From NCBI RefSeq assembly GCF_000010725.1, contig NC_013854.1, positions 2,385,001 to 2,449,000 on the forward strand: DNA of 64,000 nucleotides, in the 5' to 3' direction. Position 1 is the first letter of the stretch; every line of letters begins with the position of its first letter. Positions 8,497-20,000 of this stretch are shown one piece after another. Source of the DNA: Azospirillum sp. B510. GTDB lineage: Bacteria > Pseudomonadota > Alphaproteobacteria > Azospirillales > Azospirillaceae. The notes beneath the pieces were generated by a model, which was not told where the DNA came from, did not search any database, and saw nothing but the letters and a program-made list of their open reading frames with translations. The position numbers and the translations under genes were made by a program.

Positions 8497-10434
8497 ATGA
8501 TCAACGTGACCATTCCCCAGATCGAGCCCGAGCTGAAGCCGCGCATCACCGTGTTCGGCGTCGGCGGCGCCGGCGGCAACGCCGTCAACAACATGATCAA
8601 GTCGAACCTGGAAGGCGTGGACTTCGTCGTCGGCAACACCGACGCCCAGGCGCTGAAGGGTTCGCTCTGCGAAAAGCGCATCCAGCTCGGCACCGGCACC
8701 ACCCGCGGCCTCGGCGCCGGCTCCAAGCCGGATGTAGGCCGCGCGTCCGCCGAGGAGCAGATCGACGAGATCGTCCAGTATCTCGAAGGCTCCAACATGG
8801 TGTTCATCACCGCCGGCATGGGCGGCGGCACCGGCACCGGCGCCGCCCCGGTCATCGCGCGCGCGGCCCGCGAGCGCGGCATCCTGACCGTCGGCGTCGT
8901 CACCAAGCCCTTCCATTTCGAGGGCGGCCACCGCATGCGGCTGGCGGAAGGCGGTATCGCCGAACTCCAGCAATATGTCGACACCCTGATCATCATCCCG
9001 AACCAGAACCTGTTCCGCATCGCCAACGAGAAGACGACCTTCGCGGACGCCTTCAAGATGGCCGACGACGTTCTGCATTCGGGCGTGCGCGGCGTCACCG
9101 ACCTGATGGTGATGCCCGGCCTGATCAACCTGGATTTCGCCGACATCCGCTCGGTCATGACCGAGATGGGCAAGGCGATGATGGGCACCGGCGAGGCCGG
9201 AGGCGAGCGCCGCGCCATCGAGGCCGCCGAGGCCGCCATCTCCAACCCGCTGCTGGACGACGTGTCGATGAAGGGGGCCCGCGGCGTCCTCATCAACATC
9301 ACCGGCGGCTACGACATGACCCTGTTCGAGGTCGACGAGGCGGCCAACCGCGTCCGTGACGAGGTCGATCCCGACGCCAACATCATCTTCGGCTCGACCT
9401 TCGACAGTTCACTGGACGGCGTGATGCGCGTGTCGGTCGTCGCCACCGGCATCGACGCCGCGGCGATGAGCAACCCGCGCACCCTGCATCCGGTCAACCT
9501 GTCGCTGGTTCCCGGCGACCGCGCCAAGAAGCCGGCCGCCCCCGGCAACCTGACCGGCGCTCCGACCCCGGCCGCCGCCCAGGCCGCGGCGATTCCCAGC
9601 GCCGCCGCCGGCCTGCGCACGCCGCAGCCGGTCACCGCCGGCGCCGCCGCCATCCAGCATGATCCGGCCCAGCAACAGCCGGTCCATCAACATGCGGAAG
9701 CGCCGAGGCCGTCGGCCGGCCCGCTGCATGGCGAGAACCAGGGTGGCCACTTCTTCGCGCCGAAGCCGGCCGACGCCGGCCCGCGCCAACCGGTGACCGT
9801 CGGCGCCGCCCCGCTGTCGACCCCGCAGCAGCCGATCCACCCGCAGCAAGTCCCCCAGATGCCGCAGATGCAGGGCCATCCGCAACATCAGCCGCAGCAG
9901 CAGGCCCCGATGCCGCAGCCGCAACCGCATCACGCCGCTCCGCCGGTCCACCAGCAGCATCCCGGCGGTCTGACCGTGGCACCGGCGGCTCCGGCCCCCG
10001 CGCCGGAACCGGCGCCGGCCCGCAAGGGTAACTTCCTGTTCGGTCTGGTGACCGGGCTCGGCCGCAAGTCCGAACCGGCCCATCCGCAGGCTCCCCAGCC
10101 GATGCCGCAGCCGGCCCCCCAGGCCTACCAGCCGCCGCCGGCTCCGCAGCAGGCCTATCAGCCCGCTCCGCAGACCTACCCGCCGCAGCAGCCGGCCTAT
10201 CCGCAGCAGCCGCCGCAGCCGCAGCAGGCTCCCCACCAGGGCTACCCGGCGGGCCAGCAATATCCGGCCCCGCAGCAGCAGCCGGTCTATCCGCAGCAGC
10301 CGACCGCTCCGCAGCAGGCCGCCGGCTACCCGGCCGCCCCGCAGCCGCAGGCGCCGGCCCCGCGGCTCGACGCCAAGCCGGGCGAACAGGAGGAACTGGA
10401 CATTCCGGCCTTCCTGCGCCGTCAGGCCAACTGA
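8497..10434 (+). CDS. ftsZ: Cell division GTPase FtsZ with very long C-terminal linker
   Basis: FtsZ is the tubulin-like GTPase that forms the division ring. The GTPase core covers about residues 15-322 and includes [12 protein letters not shown], the [10 protein letters not shown] tubulin signature, and the T7-loop NLDFADI segment. The core is followed by a linker of about 310 residues rich in Pro, Gln and Ala. The C-terminal peptide [12 protein letters not shown], which binds FtsA and other partners, ends the protein. ATG 8497 has GGAGG nine bases upstream and is preferred over ATG 8458. At 645 residues it is far longer than E. coli FtsZ (383). A strong terminator follows. Confidence 0.98.
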   Translation: MINVTIPQIEPELKPRITVFGVGGAGGNAVNNMIKSNLEGVDFVVGNTDAQALKGSLCEKRIQLGTGTTRGLGAGSKPDVGRASAEEQIDEIVQYLEGSNMVFITAGMGGGTGTGAAPVIARAARERGILTVGVVTKPFHFEGGHRMRLAEGGIAELQQYVDTLIIIPNQNLFRIANEKTTFADAFKMADDVLHSGVRGVTDLMVMPGLINLDFADIRSVMTEMGKAMMGTGEAGGERRAIEAAEAAISNPLLDDVSMKGARGVLINITGGYDMTLFEVDEAANRVRDEVDPDANIIFGSTFDSSLDGVMRVSVVATGIDAAAMSNPRTLHPVNLSLVPGDRAKKPAAPGNLTGAPTPAAAQAAAIPSAAAGLRTPQPVTAGAAAIQHDPAQQQPVHQHAEAPRPSAGPLHGENQGGHFFAPKPADAGPRQPVTVGAAPLSTPQQPIHPQQVPQMPQMQGHPQHQPQQQAPMPQPQPHHAAPPVHQQHPGGLTVAPAAPAPAPEPAPARKGNFLFGLVTGLGRKSEPAHPQAPQPMPQPAPQAYQPPPAPQQAYQPAPQTYPPQQPAYPQQPPQPQQAPHQGYPAGQQYPAPQQQPVYPQQPTAPQQAAGYPAAPQPQAPAPRLDAKPGEQEELDIPAFLRRQAN

Positions 10435-10570
10435 GCCGGCGTGAACCGATCTTGGCCGCCATCCCTCCGATGACGGCCGGCCATCCCGGCGAAAGCCGGA
10501 GATAACCGCCGTCGCCGCAGCCTCCTAATCGCGGCGCCGGCGGCTCCACAACCTGACCGAACCTTTCGGA

Positions 10571-10608
10571 CCCCGGTGACGCCCCCGTGCGTCTCCGGGG
10601 ATTTTTTA
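10571..10608 (+). terminator. Rho-independent terminator after ftsZ
   Basis: The arms at 10571-10582 and 10589-10600 pair over 12 positions with one mismatch around a six-base loop. They are followed by ATTTTTTATT. It lies 137 bases after the ftsZ stop and would end the division cluster transcript before lpxC. Confidence 0.9.
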
Positions 10609-10825
10609 TTGCGGCCCGAATGCGCGGAACAGCTGATTGCTTGTGAAGGCCACCACTTTTGCCCTGCAACAAACGGTAACAATGAGTGATTTGCCGATTT
10701 CCAAGCCCCGGTGTTACCTATCAGCATGGTCGAAAGCGAAAGCCGCCGACGCGATGATCTTCCAAGATCAAGCGACGCGGTGACGCCGGAAACCTCTCGT
10801 TCACGACCAAGATGGAAAAGACATC
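10609..10825 (+). promoter_or_regulatory. lpxC upstream region with candidate sigma-70-like promoter
   Basis: The 391 bases between ftsZ and lpxC hold no convincing gene. Bases 10435-10570 contain a short repeat-like hairpin (CCCGGCGAAAGCCGG near 10486) and the ftsZ terminator follows. Beyond the terminator, TTGCCG at 10691-10696 and TTACCT at 10714-10719 are spaced by 17 bases and form a plausible promoter for lpxC. A small palindrome, GATCTT-CC-AAGATC, lies near 10754-10767 in the leader. The promoter assignment is by eye only. Confidence 0.35.
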
Positions 10826-11761
10826 GTGGCCAACAATCGCAGCAACGCGGGCGGCATGTTCCAGCAGACCCTGAAGAAGTCGGCGACCATCGCCGGCGTC
10901 GGTCTGCATTCGGGCGTCATCGTCACGCTGACGATTTCGCCGGCCGATGCGAATTCCGGAATCACCTTCCTGCGCACCGACCTCAAGGGCGCCGCCGCCG
11001 TCATTCCGGCGCGTTGGGACACCGTGGTCGATACGCGCATGTGCACCGTGATCGGCAACGACCATGGCACCACCGTCGGCACCATCGAGCATCTGATGTC
11101 GGCGCTGGCCGGCTGTGGCATCGACAACGCCATCGTGTCGCTGGACGGCATCGAGGTGCCGATCATGGACGGCAGCGCCGCCCCCTTCGTCGCCGCCATC
11201 GAACAGGCCGGCATCTCCGTGCAGAAGGCGCCGCGCCGGCTCATCCGCATCCTGAAGCCGGTCAGCATCGGCGACGGCATCAAGAGCGCGTCCTTCACCC
11301 CCGACGACGCCACCAGCTACAGCTTCGAGATCGACTTCGACAGCGCCGCCATCGCCCGCCAGTCGCGCGCGCTGGAGATCGATCCGGACAGCTTCAAGGA
11401 CGAGATCAGCAGCGCCCGCACCTTCGGCTTCCTGCACGAGGTCGAAGGGCTGCGCAAGATGGGCCTCGCCCGTGGCGGTTCGCTCGACAACGCGGTCGTC
11501 ATCTCCGGCGACACCGTGATGAACGCCGAAGGGTTGCGCTTCTCCGACGAGTTCGTGCGCCACAAGATCCTGGACGCCGTCGGCGACCTCTATCTGGCCG
11601 GCGCGCCGATCGTCGGCCATTTCCACGGCGTGCGCTCCGGCCACGCGCTGAACAACCAGCTCCTGCGCGCCCTGTTCGCCGACCGCGGCGCCTGGCGCTA
11701 CGAGACGGCGGTGTCGCTGCCGGTCGCGCGCCGCGGTCTGGAGCATATGGTGGTCGCCTGA
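10826..11761 (+). CDS. lpxC: UDP-3-O-acyl-N-acetylglucosamine deacetylase LpxC
   Basis: LpxC is the zinc enzyme that removes the acetyl group in the committed step of lipid A synthesis. The zinc site is visible as the EHLMSALAG histidine in the first half and the HKILDAVGDLYL histidine and aspartate in the second; the catalytic histidine is in GVRSGHALNN. The length of 311 is close to the E. coli enzyme. The GTG at 10826 follows GGAA. An ATG at 10856 (MFQQTLKKS) would match the usual N-terminus better, so the first ten residues are uncertain. It stands alone between two terminators. Confidence 0.96.
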   Translation: MANNRSNAGGMFQQTLKKSATIAGVGLHSGVIVTLTISPADANSGITFLRTDLKGAAAVIPARWDTVVDTRMCTVIGNDHGTTVGTIEHLMSALAGCGIDNAIVSLDGIEVPIMDGSAAPFVAAIEQAGISVQKAPRRLIRILKPVSIGDGIKSASFTPDDATSYSFEIDFDSAAIARQSRALEIDPDSFKDEISSARTFGFLHEVEGLRKMGLARGGSLDNAVVISGDTVMNAEGLRFSDEFVRHKILDAVGDLYLAGAPIVGHFHGVRSGHALNNQLLRALFADRGAWRYETAVSLPVARRGLEHMVVA

Positions 11762-11802
11762 TCACCAGCGCTTTCCTGACATTTCCATAGGTGTCTGCCC
11801 CT

Positions 11803-11833
11803 GCCCTCCCCCACCGGGGAGGGCATTTTCTTT
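11803..11833 (+). terminator. Terminator after lpxC
   Basis: A perfect 9-bp stem (GCCCTCCCC with GGGGAGGGC) around CACCG is followed by ATTTTCTTT, 41 bases beyond the lpxC stop. Confidence 0.85.
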
Positions 11834-11869
11834 GCGCGCTCCCCTCCCCTGCCGGGATGACCGATCACG

Positions 11870-11907
11870 CAAAAGAAAAAGCGCCCTCCCCTTCCGGAGC
11901 GGGCGCT
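11870..11907 (-). terminator. Terminator on the minus strand, downstream of the hemerythrin gene
   Basis: The arms AGCGCCC and GGGCGCT pair perfectly. On the plus strand they are preceded by AAAAGAAAAA, which becomes a T-rich tract on the minus strand. It is the first terminator met by transcription leaving the hemerythrin gene, about 130 bases after its stop. The stretch 11908-12034 holds no gene that I can support. Confidence 0.7.
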
Positions 11908-12034
11908 GCACGGGAATTTGAAGCGGTTTCCCAGAATTCTTAGTCATTACAGCGTTTTAGATAATTTTCCTTAGATGCGGCTTACGGTTCTGCGGGCATC
12001 CCCTTCCAGCGGTCGAGAGGGAACATCCTCCTCC

Positions 12035-12454
12035 CTACTCCACCGCCGCCATCTCCGCACCGTTGCCGGCATATTCGCCGAAGCGGGTATCCTCCTTCAG
12101 GATGTGCTTGCCCAGCCAGTCGGAGCAGAACAGGAACACCTCCTCGCCGCTGATCCCGCCACCGTTGCTGCGGAACTCGTCGCGATACTGTTCGACCTGT
12201 CGGGTCAGCCTGTCATGCAAGGCCTTGTGCGCGGCGAAGGTCGGGTAGTTGAGGCGCGCCATCTGCGCCTCCTCCTCCGCGAAATGATGGCGGGTGTAGG
12301 CGATCAGCTCGTCCAGAATGGCTTCGATCAGCGCGGGGTTCCGCCGGCTGGGCTCGTCATACAGCTTGTTCACGATGGCGATCAGAACGCGGTGATCCTC
12401 GTCCAGCGCATCATTGCCCACGCTCATCCAGCGCGACCATTGAATCGGTTCCAT
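12035..12454 (-). CDS. Bacteriohemerythrin
   Basis: This is a small four-helix oxygen-binding diiron protein, likely cytoplasmic, for oxygen storage, delivery or sensing. All seven ligands expected of the family can be placed: H21 (DEDH), H57 and E61 (HHFAEEE), H76 and H80 (HKALHD), H117 and D122 (KHILKED). The open frame extends further upstream, but the ATG at 12454 has AAGGA seven bases before it and gives the usual 139-residue length. The N-terminus IQWSRWMSVGND is typical. It is a single-gene unit. Microaerophilic Azospirillum-like bacteria often carry such proteins. Confidence 0.93.
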   Translation of the reverse strand: MEPIQWSRWMSVGNDALDEDHRVLIAIVNKLYDEPSRRNPALIEAILDELIAYTRHHFAEEEAQMARLNYPTFAAHKALHDRLTRQVEQYRDEFRSNGGGISGEEVFLFCSDWLGKHILKEDTRFGEYAGNGAEMAAVE

Positions 12455-12605
12455 GGCGTTTCCTTCGTCCCCCGTCGTTGGGTGCCGGCGGACGGACGCG
12501 GGCGTTGACCGCCCGTCGATACCGCCCCGGTCCGGGGCCGGTCCGCCTGTCCGGCATTGTTTCACTGCTGCCTATAAGCCTTTTCTGATTCCACTCTTCC
12601 CATCT

Positions 12606-12629
12606 CCGTCCGTCAACCAGAGCGGACGG
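12606..12629 (-). terminator. Hairpin downstream of ligA, possible weak terminator
   Basis: A 7-bp perfect stem (CCGTCCG with CGGACGG) lies 40 bases after the ligA stop on the minus strand. There is no T tract, so termination is uncertain. Confidence 0.35.
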
Positions 12630-12668
12630 GGATGCGACATTTTGGCAAGCTGCGGCGGCACGGCCGGG

Positions 12669-15167
<2,499 letters not shown>

Positions 15168-15207
15168 CTATATACTGGGCGCATCCCATTCGGAGTCCGC
15201 CCGCCTG

Positions 15208-15726
15208 ATGAGCAAAGCACAAGCACGGGACCTGCGCATCGACGACCGCATGGTCATCGCCGCCGCGCTGGACCGCATCCTCTACGACGATCCCGACCAT
15301 TTCGCGGCGGACGACGCCCGGGCCGTGCGCCGGCTGATCCCGCACAGCCGTTCGGCATGGCTGCGGCTGGGCTTCCGCGCCGAACGGCAGGGCCCTTCGA
15401 TGAAGGGCGAGGCGGCCGGGGTCGGCGACGTGCGGATGGAGGGTGACAAGAAGGTGGTGGAAGGCAGCGTCGGCGAATCGGCGACCTGGCGCTGCGGCCA
15501 GTACAAGATCGCCAACCATGGCGGCGATCTCGAAATCTGGCAGGTGATGAGCGACGAATACGCCCCCGAACCGAAGGGCGCCCGGCTGGAATTCGACGAG
15601 CGCGGCGAACCGGAACGGCTGACCTTCTTCCAGCCGCGCGACATCGAGCTGCGGATTCCCTTCACCAGCCTCGCCGTCGGCGTCAGGCTGGGCGGCTGGC
15701 TGCCGTGGAAAGAGGTGGCGGGTTAG
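15208..15726 (+). CDS. Hypothetical protein, 172 aa
   Basis: I do not recognise the family. The protein has no signal peptide or membrane segment. It has an N-terminal helical, Asp/Arg-rich part (about residues 1-50) and a beta-rich second half with alternating charged and hydrophobic residues. A repeated pattern of Gly-Asp-x-x-x-x-Glu-Gly and an aromatic end (GGWLPWKEV) are visible. It stands divergent to ligA and convergent to guaB, so it is probably a single transcription unit. Codon use looks like its neighbours. The ATG at 15208 is the first in frame. Confidence 0.75.
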   Translation: MSKAQARDLRIDDRMVIAAALDRILYDDPDHFAADDARAVRRLIPHSRSAWLRLGFRAERQGPSMKGEAAGVGDVRMEGDKKVVEGSVGESATWRCGQYKIANHGGDLEIWQVMSDEYAPEPKGARLEFDERGEPERLTFFQPRDIELRIPFTSLAVGVRLGGWLPWKEVAG

Positions 15727-15776
15727 CCCCCACCCTGATCCTCCCGCGCTCTCGCGGGGGAGGATCAGGGTGGGGG
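15727..15776. repeat. Long GC-rich inverted repeat between converging genes
   Basis: Starting directly after the stop of the preceding gene, an arm of about 22 bases beginning CCCCCACCCTGATCC pairs with its complement ending at 15776. A two-base bulge and a CTCT loop are the only interruptions. There is no T tract. It lies between two converging genes and could stop transcription from both sides, or be a member of a dispersed palindromic repeat family. Confidence 0.7.
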
Positions 15777-15819
15777 CGATCGAAGACGATGACTATCCGC
15801 GAATGCCCCCGAACTCGCA

Positions 15820-17358
<1,539 letters not shown>

Positions 17359-17405
17359 CCCGTGCGCACACAGCATCTGTTATGCAAGTGCGAATAGAGT
17401 CGCGG

Positions 17406-18113
17406 TCAGTCGTTGACGTTGCCGCCGCGGAAGCCGGTGGCGACCACATAGGTCTCCGACGATTCGGCGCGGCTGGCCGGCGGCTTGGCATGCTTGACCA
17501 CGGCGAAGTCGCGCCGCAGCCGGTCGAGCAGCGAGCGTTCCGCCCCGCCCTGGAACAGCTTGGCGACAAAGGCGCCGCCGGGGGCCAGCACCTCCTCGGC
17601 GAAGTCATAGGCCGCCTCGGCCAGCCCCATGATGCGCAGATGGTCGGTCTGCTGATGGCCGGTGGTGGGTGCCGCCATATCGCTCAGCACCAGATCGGCC
17701 GGGCCGCCCAGCGCCTCCTTCAACCGGTCGGCGGCGCCCTCCTCCAGGAAGTCGGCCTGCATGGTGGTGGCGCCGGGAACCGGGTCCATCGGCAGGATGT
17801 CCAGCCCGACGACCTTCCAGCCCTCGCGCGCCACCTGCACCTTCTCCACCGCGATCTGGGTCCAGCCGCCGGGGGCGGCGCCGAGATCGACCACGCGCTT
17901 GCCGGGGCCGAGCAGGCGGAACTTCTCGTCCAGCTGCAACAGCTTGAAGGCGGCGCGCGAGCGGTAGCCGCGCTTGGTCGCCTCGGCGACATAGGGGTCG
18001 TTGAGATGGCGCTCCAGCCAGCGCTTGGAGGATTCCGTACGCTTGCCGGCGGTCTTCACACGGACCGTGGCACGGCGCCCGCCCGGGCGCGTCGACGGAG
18101 TCTTTTCGGTCAT
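17406..18113 (-). CDS. rlmE: 23S rRNA (uridine-2'-O-)-methyltransferase RlmE
   Basis: RlmE (FtsJ/RrmJ) methylates the ribose of U2552 in 23S rRNA using SAM. The 235-residue protein has a basic N-terminal extension, then YRSRAAFKLLQLDEKF with the catalytic lysine, the SAM loop VVDLGAAPGGWTQIA, the DM-AAPTTG segment with the catalytic aspartate, and the VAKLFQGG lysine. It lies about 120 bases downstream of the Ppx/GppA gene and about 107 bases upstream of the guaB start, all on the same strand. The stretch 18114-18233 holds no gene; it contains two near-identical copies of GATGGCC(G/A)TTTC. Confidence 0.95.
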   Translation of the reverse strand: MTEKTPSTRPGGRRATVRVKTAGKRTESSKRWLERHLNDPYVAEATKRGYRSRAAFKLLQLDEKFRLLGPGKRVVDLGAAPGGWTQIAVEKVQVAREGWKVVGLDILPMDPVPGATTMQADFLEEGAADRLKEALGGPADLVLSDMAAPTTGHQQTDHLRIMGLAEAAYDFAEEVLAPGGAFVAKLFQGGAERSLLDRLRRDFAVVKHAKPPASRAESSETYVVATGFRGGNVND

Positions 18114-18233
18114 GATCGCTTACAGTTCCTCGGTCATCCGGCGCAGGCGGGAAACCATCCCCCCTGCCCGATCATACTATATCAGCTCGATGGCCGTTTC
18201 AGGTCGATGGCCATTTCGGTTCGCCGGCCGCAT

Positions 18234-19256
18234 TCATTCGCCGGCCGCCCCGATCAGGTCCACCAGAATCCCTTCGCGCAGGCCGCGGTCGGCGATGCGC
18301 AGCCGCTCCACCGGCCAGGCGTCGCACAGGGCGTCCAGCACCGCGCAGCCGGCGACCACCAGATCGGCGCGGTCCTGGCCGATGCAGGGATGCCGGGCGC
18401 GTCCGTCGAAATCCTGGGCGACCAGATGGTCGATCACCGCGCGGGCATGGTCGACGCGCAGATAGCTGCCGTCCACCGCCCGCCGGTCATAGCGGCACAG
18501 CCCGAGATGCACGCCGGCCAGCGTCGTCACCGTGCCCGACGTGCCGAGCATCTGCACCTTGCCGGCGGCGATGCGGTCCTGGATGCGGTTGCGCGCCTCG
18601 AACGGGGCGATGGCGTCGGCCACCGCCTCCACCATGCGGTCATAATTGGCGCGGGTGACGTTGGGGCCGCCATATTCCTCGGTCAGGCCGATGACGCCGC
18701 AGCGGATGGAGGTCTGGTCGAGCAGGCGCGGCGCGCGGCCCTTCTCCACCGCCAGCCACATCAGCTCGGTGGAACCGCCGCCGATGTCGAACACGATGGC
18801 GTAGGGATGGGTCGGCTCCAGCAGGGCGGCGCAGCCGGCCAGCGCCAGCCGCCCCTCCTCCTGGCTGGAGATGATCTCCAGCGGGATGCCGGTCTCGCGC
18901 CCGACCGCCTCGACGAAGGCGGCGCTGTTGCTGGCGCGGCGGCAGGCCTCGGTCCCGACGGCGCGGACGGAGGTGCAGCCCCGGCGCTCGATCTTGGAGC
19001 CGCAGACCCGCAGGGCGGCGATGGTCCGCTCCATCGCCGGTTCCGACAGATGATCACTGCGGCTCAGCCCCTCGCCGAGACGGACGATGCGGGAAAAGGC
19101 GTCGATCACGCGGAAACCGCCCGGCGTAGCTTTGGCGATCAGCAGGCGGCAATTGTTGGTCCCGAGATCCAGCGCGGCGAAGACCGGGCGCACCAGCGCC
19201 GACGAACGCAACCGTCCGGTGTCGTTCTGCCGCCCGCTTTGCACCTGTAAATCCAC
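18234..19256 (-). CDS. Ppx/GppA family phosphatase
   Basis: Members of this actin-like family hydrolyse polyphosphate (Ppx) or pppGpp (GppA). The 340-residue protein has the N-terminal AALDLGTNNCRLLIA phosphate loop, the FSRIVRLGEGL segment, and the second loop IVFDIGGGSTELMWL with EEGRLA just before it. It lacks the C-terminal HD-like domain of the 500-residue enzymes, so it is the short type. It precedes rlmE on the same strand, an association that is common in alphaproteobacteria. Which substrate it uses cannot be told from the sequence. Confidence 0.9.
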   Translation of the reverse strand: MDLQVQSGRQNDTGRLRSSALVRPVFAALDLGTNNCRLLIAKATPGGFRVIDAFSRIVRLGEGLSRSDHLSEPAMERTIAALRVCGSKIERRGCTSVRAVGTEACRRASNSAAFVEAVGRETGIPLEIISSQEEGRLALAGCAALLEPTHPYAIVFDIGGGSTELMWLAVEKGRAPRLLDQTSIRCGVIGLTEEYGGPNVTRANYDRMVEAVADAIAPFEARNRIQDRIAAGKVQMLGTSGTVTTLAGVHLGLCRYDRRAVDGSYLRVDHARAVIDHLVAQDFDGRARHPCIGQDRADLVVAGCAVLDALCDAWPVERLRIADRGLREGILVDLIGAAGE

Positions 19257-19274
19257 GTACCGACCCCGCTATGC

Positions 19275-19316
19275 CTATAGCGTTGTGCGTTTAATATGAA
19301 ACGCACAACGCTATAG
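19275..19316. repeat. 18-bp perfect palindrome in intergenic region
   Basis: The arm at 19275-19292, beginning CTATAGCGTTGTGCG, is the exact reverse complement of 19299-19316, with a six-base loop AATATG. It begins 18 bases upstream of the Ppx/GppA start. The sequence that follows to about 19380 is AT-rich, unlike the flanking coding DNA. Confidence 0.85.
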
Positions 19317-19605
19317 CTTTATGTCTAACGATCGGATTCACGCTTCAAATCGATTCCGATTTTACGCGATCCGATCTAAAGAGCGGAGTGTAACCCGGAT
19401 CACAGTCCGGCGGAAACCCCTCTCAACCCCGATTCGATTGGGGATAACCCGCAGGGCACATCCGCGCCGGTCACCGGGCTTTCACGAAGCGGCCGCTGCT
19501 GGTCTCGATGGGCAGGAAGGCTTCCGATACCGGAATGCCGCGGACCCGCTTGCACCGCCCCCGCCAGATCTTGCTCCCGAAAAAAGTGACTGTCTTTCAG
19601 TCATA
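19317..19605. other. Non-coding stretch between palindrome and orphan terminator
   Basis: No convincing gene is present. A plus-strand open frame at 19321-19668 has no ribosome binding site, an Arg/Pro-rich composition and runs through the terminator, so I do not accept it. The first 70 bases are AT-rich with several GATC(C/G)GAT-type words. A transcript from here would end at the terminator at 19609-19641, so a small RNA is possible. Confidence 0.4.
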
Positions 19606-19608
19606 ACA

Positions 19609-19641
19609 AAAACCCTCGCTCCGCTAAGGAGCGAGGGTTTT
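19609..19641. terminator. Strong bidirectional terminator without an obvious gene
   Basis: The arms 19609-19622 and 19628-19641 pair perfectly over 14 bases (core CCCTCGCTCC / GGAGCGAGGG) around GCTAA. T runs are present on both strands. Neither side has a credible protein gene ending here. Confidence 0.85.
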
Positions 19642-20000
19642 CGCAGCGGGCATGAACAGCCCGGATGATGTCGCCAATCAGGCGAATGAAATTGGAATTG
19701 TCTCGGCCGAGCAGATCGGCCTGATCACGTAAGCGCCGGTGGAGTCATGATCTTACTCACCCTCCCTGGTATCGGTTTCTACTGTTCCGCCCAAGCCATA
19801 TGCTTGAACGGTAGGGCGTTTCCGATAATCGCTCACTGCACCTCGGTGTCGATTACTGTAAGACGAAGCCTGCTCCTCTTTCCGGGGCCTGTCAAGAAAA
19901 TCACACATTGCGATGCGGCGGCATTTCGGGGGCCTTCCATCGACGGTCTCCGATCGGGGAAGGGCTGGCCTTTTGCCGGGGGCGAACCCACCTTGTGGGC
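19642..20000. other. Non-coding stretch upstream of the ABC1 kinase gene
   Basis: I see no gene with support. Tiny open frames exist (plus 19652-19732, 26 codons; minus 51 codons ending near 19753) but neither has family resemblance. An imperfect inverted repeat, CCGCCCAAGC-N5-GCTTGAACGG, is centred near 19800. On the minus strand a perfect TTGACA box occurs near 19893, with no clear -10 box at the right distance. Base composition is less GC-rich than the neighbours. Confidence 0.35.

Noticed and set aside
9463..10392. Repeats of CCGCAGCAG as a tandem repeat array
   Set aside because: These are codon repeats for Pro and Gln in the FtsZ linker, not a separate repeat element.
19321..19668. 115-codon plus-strand open frame in the intergenic stretch
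   Set aside because: It has no ribosome binding site, an Arg/Pro-rich random composition, and it crosses a strong terminator hairpin.
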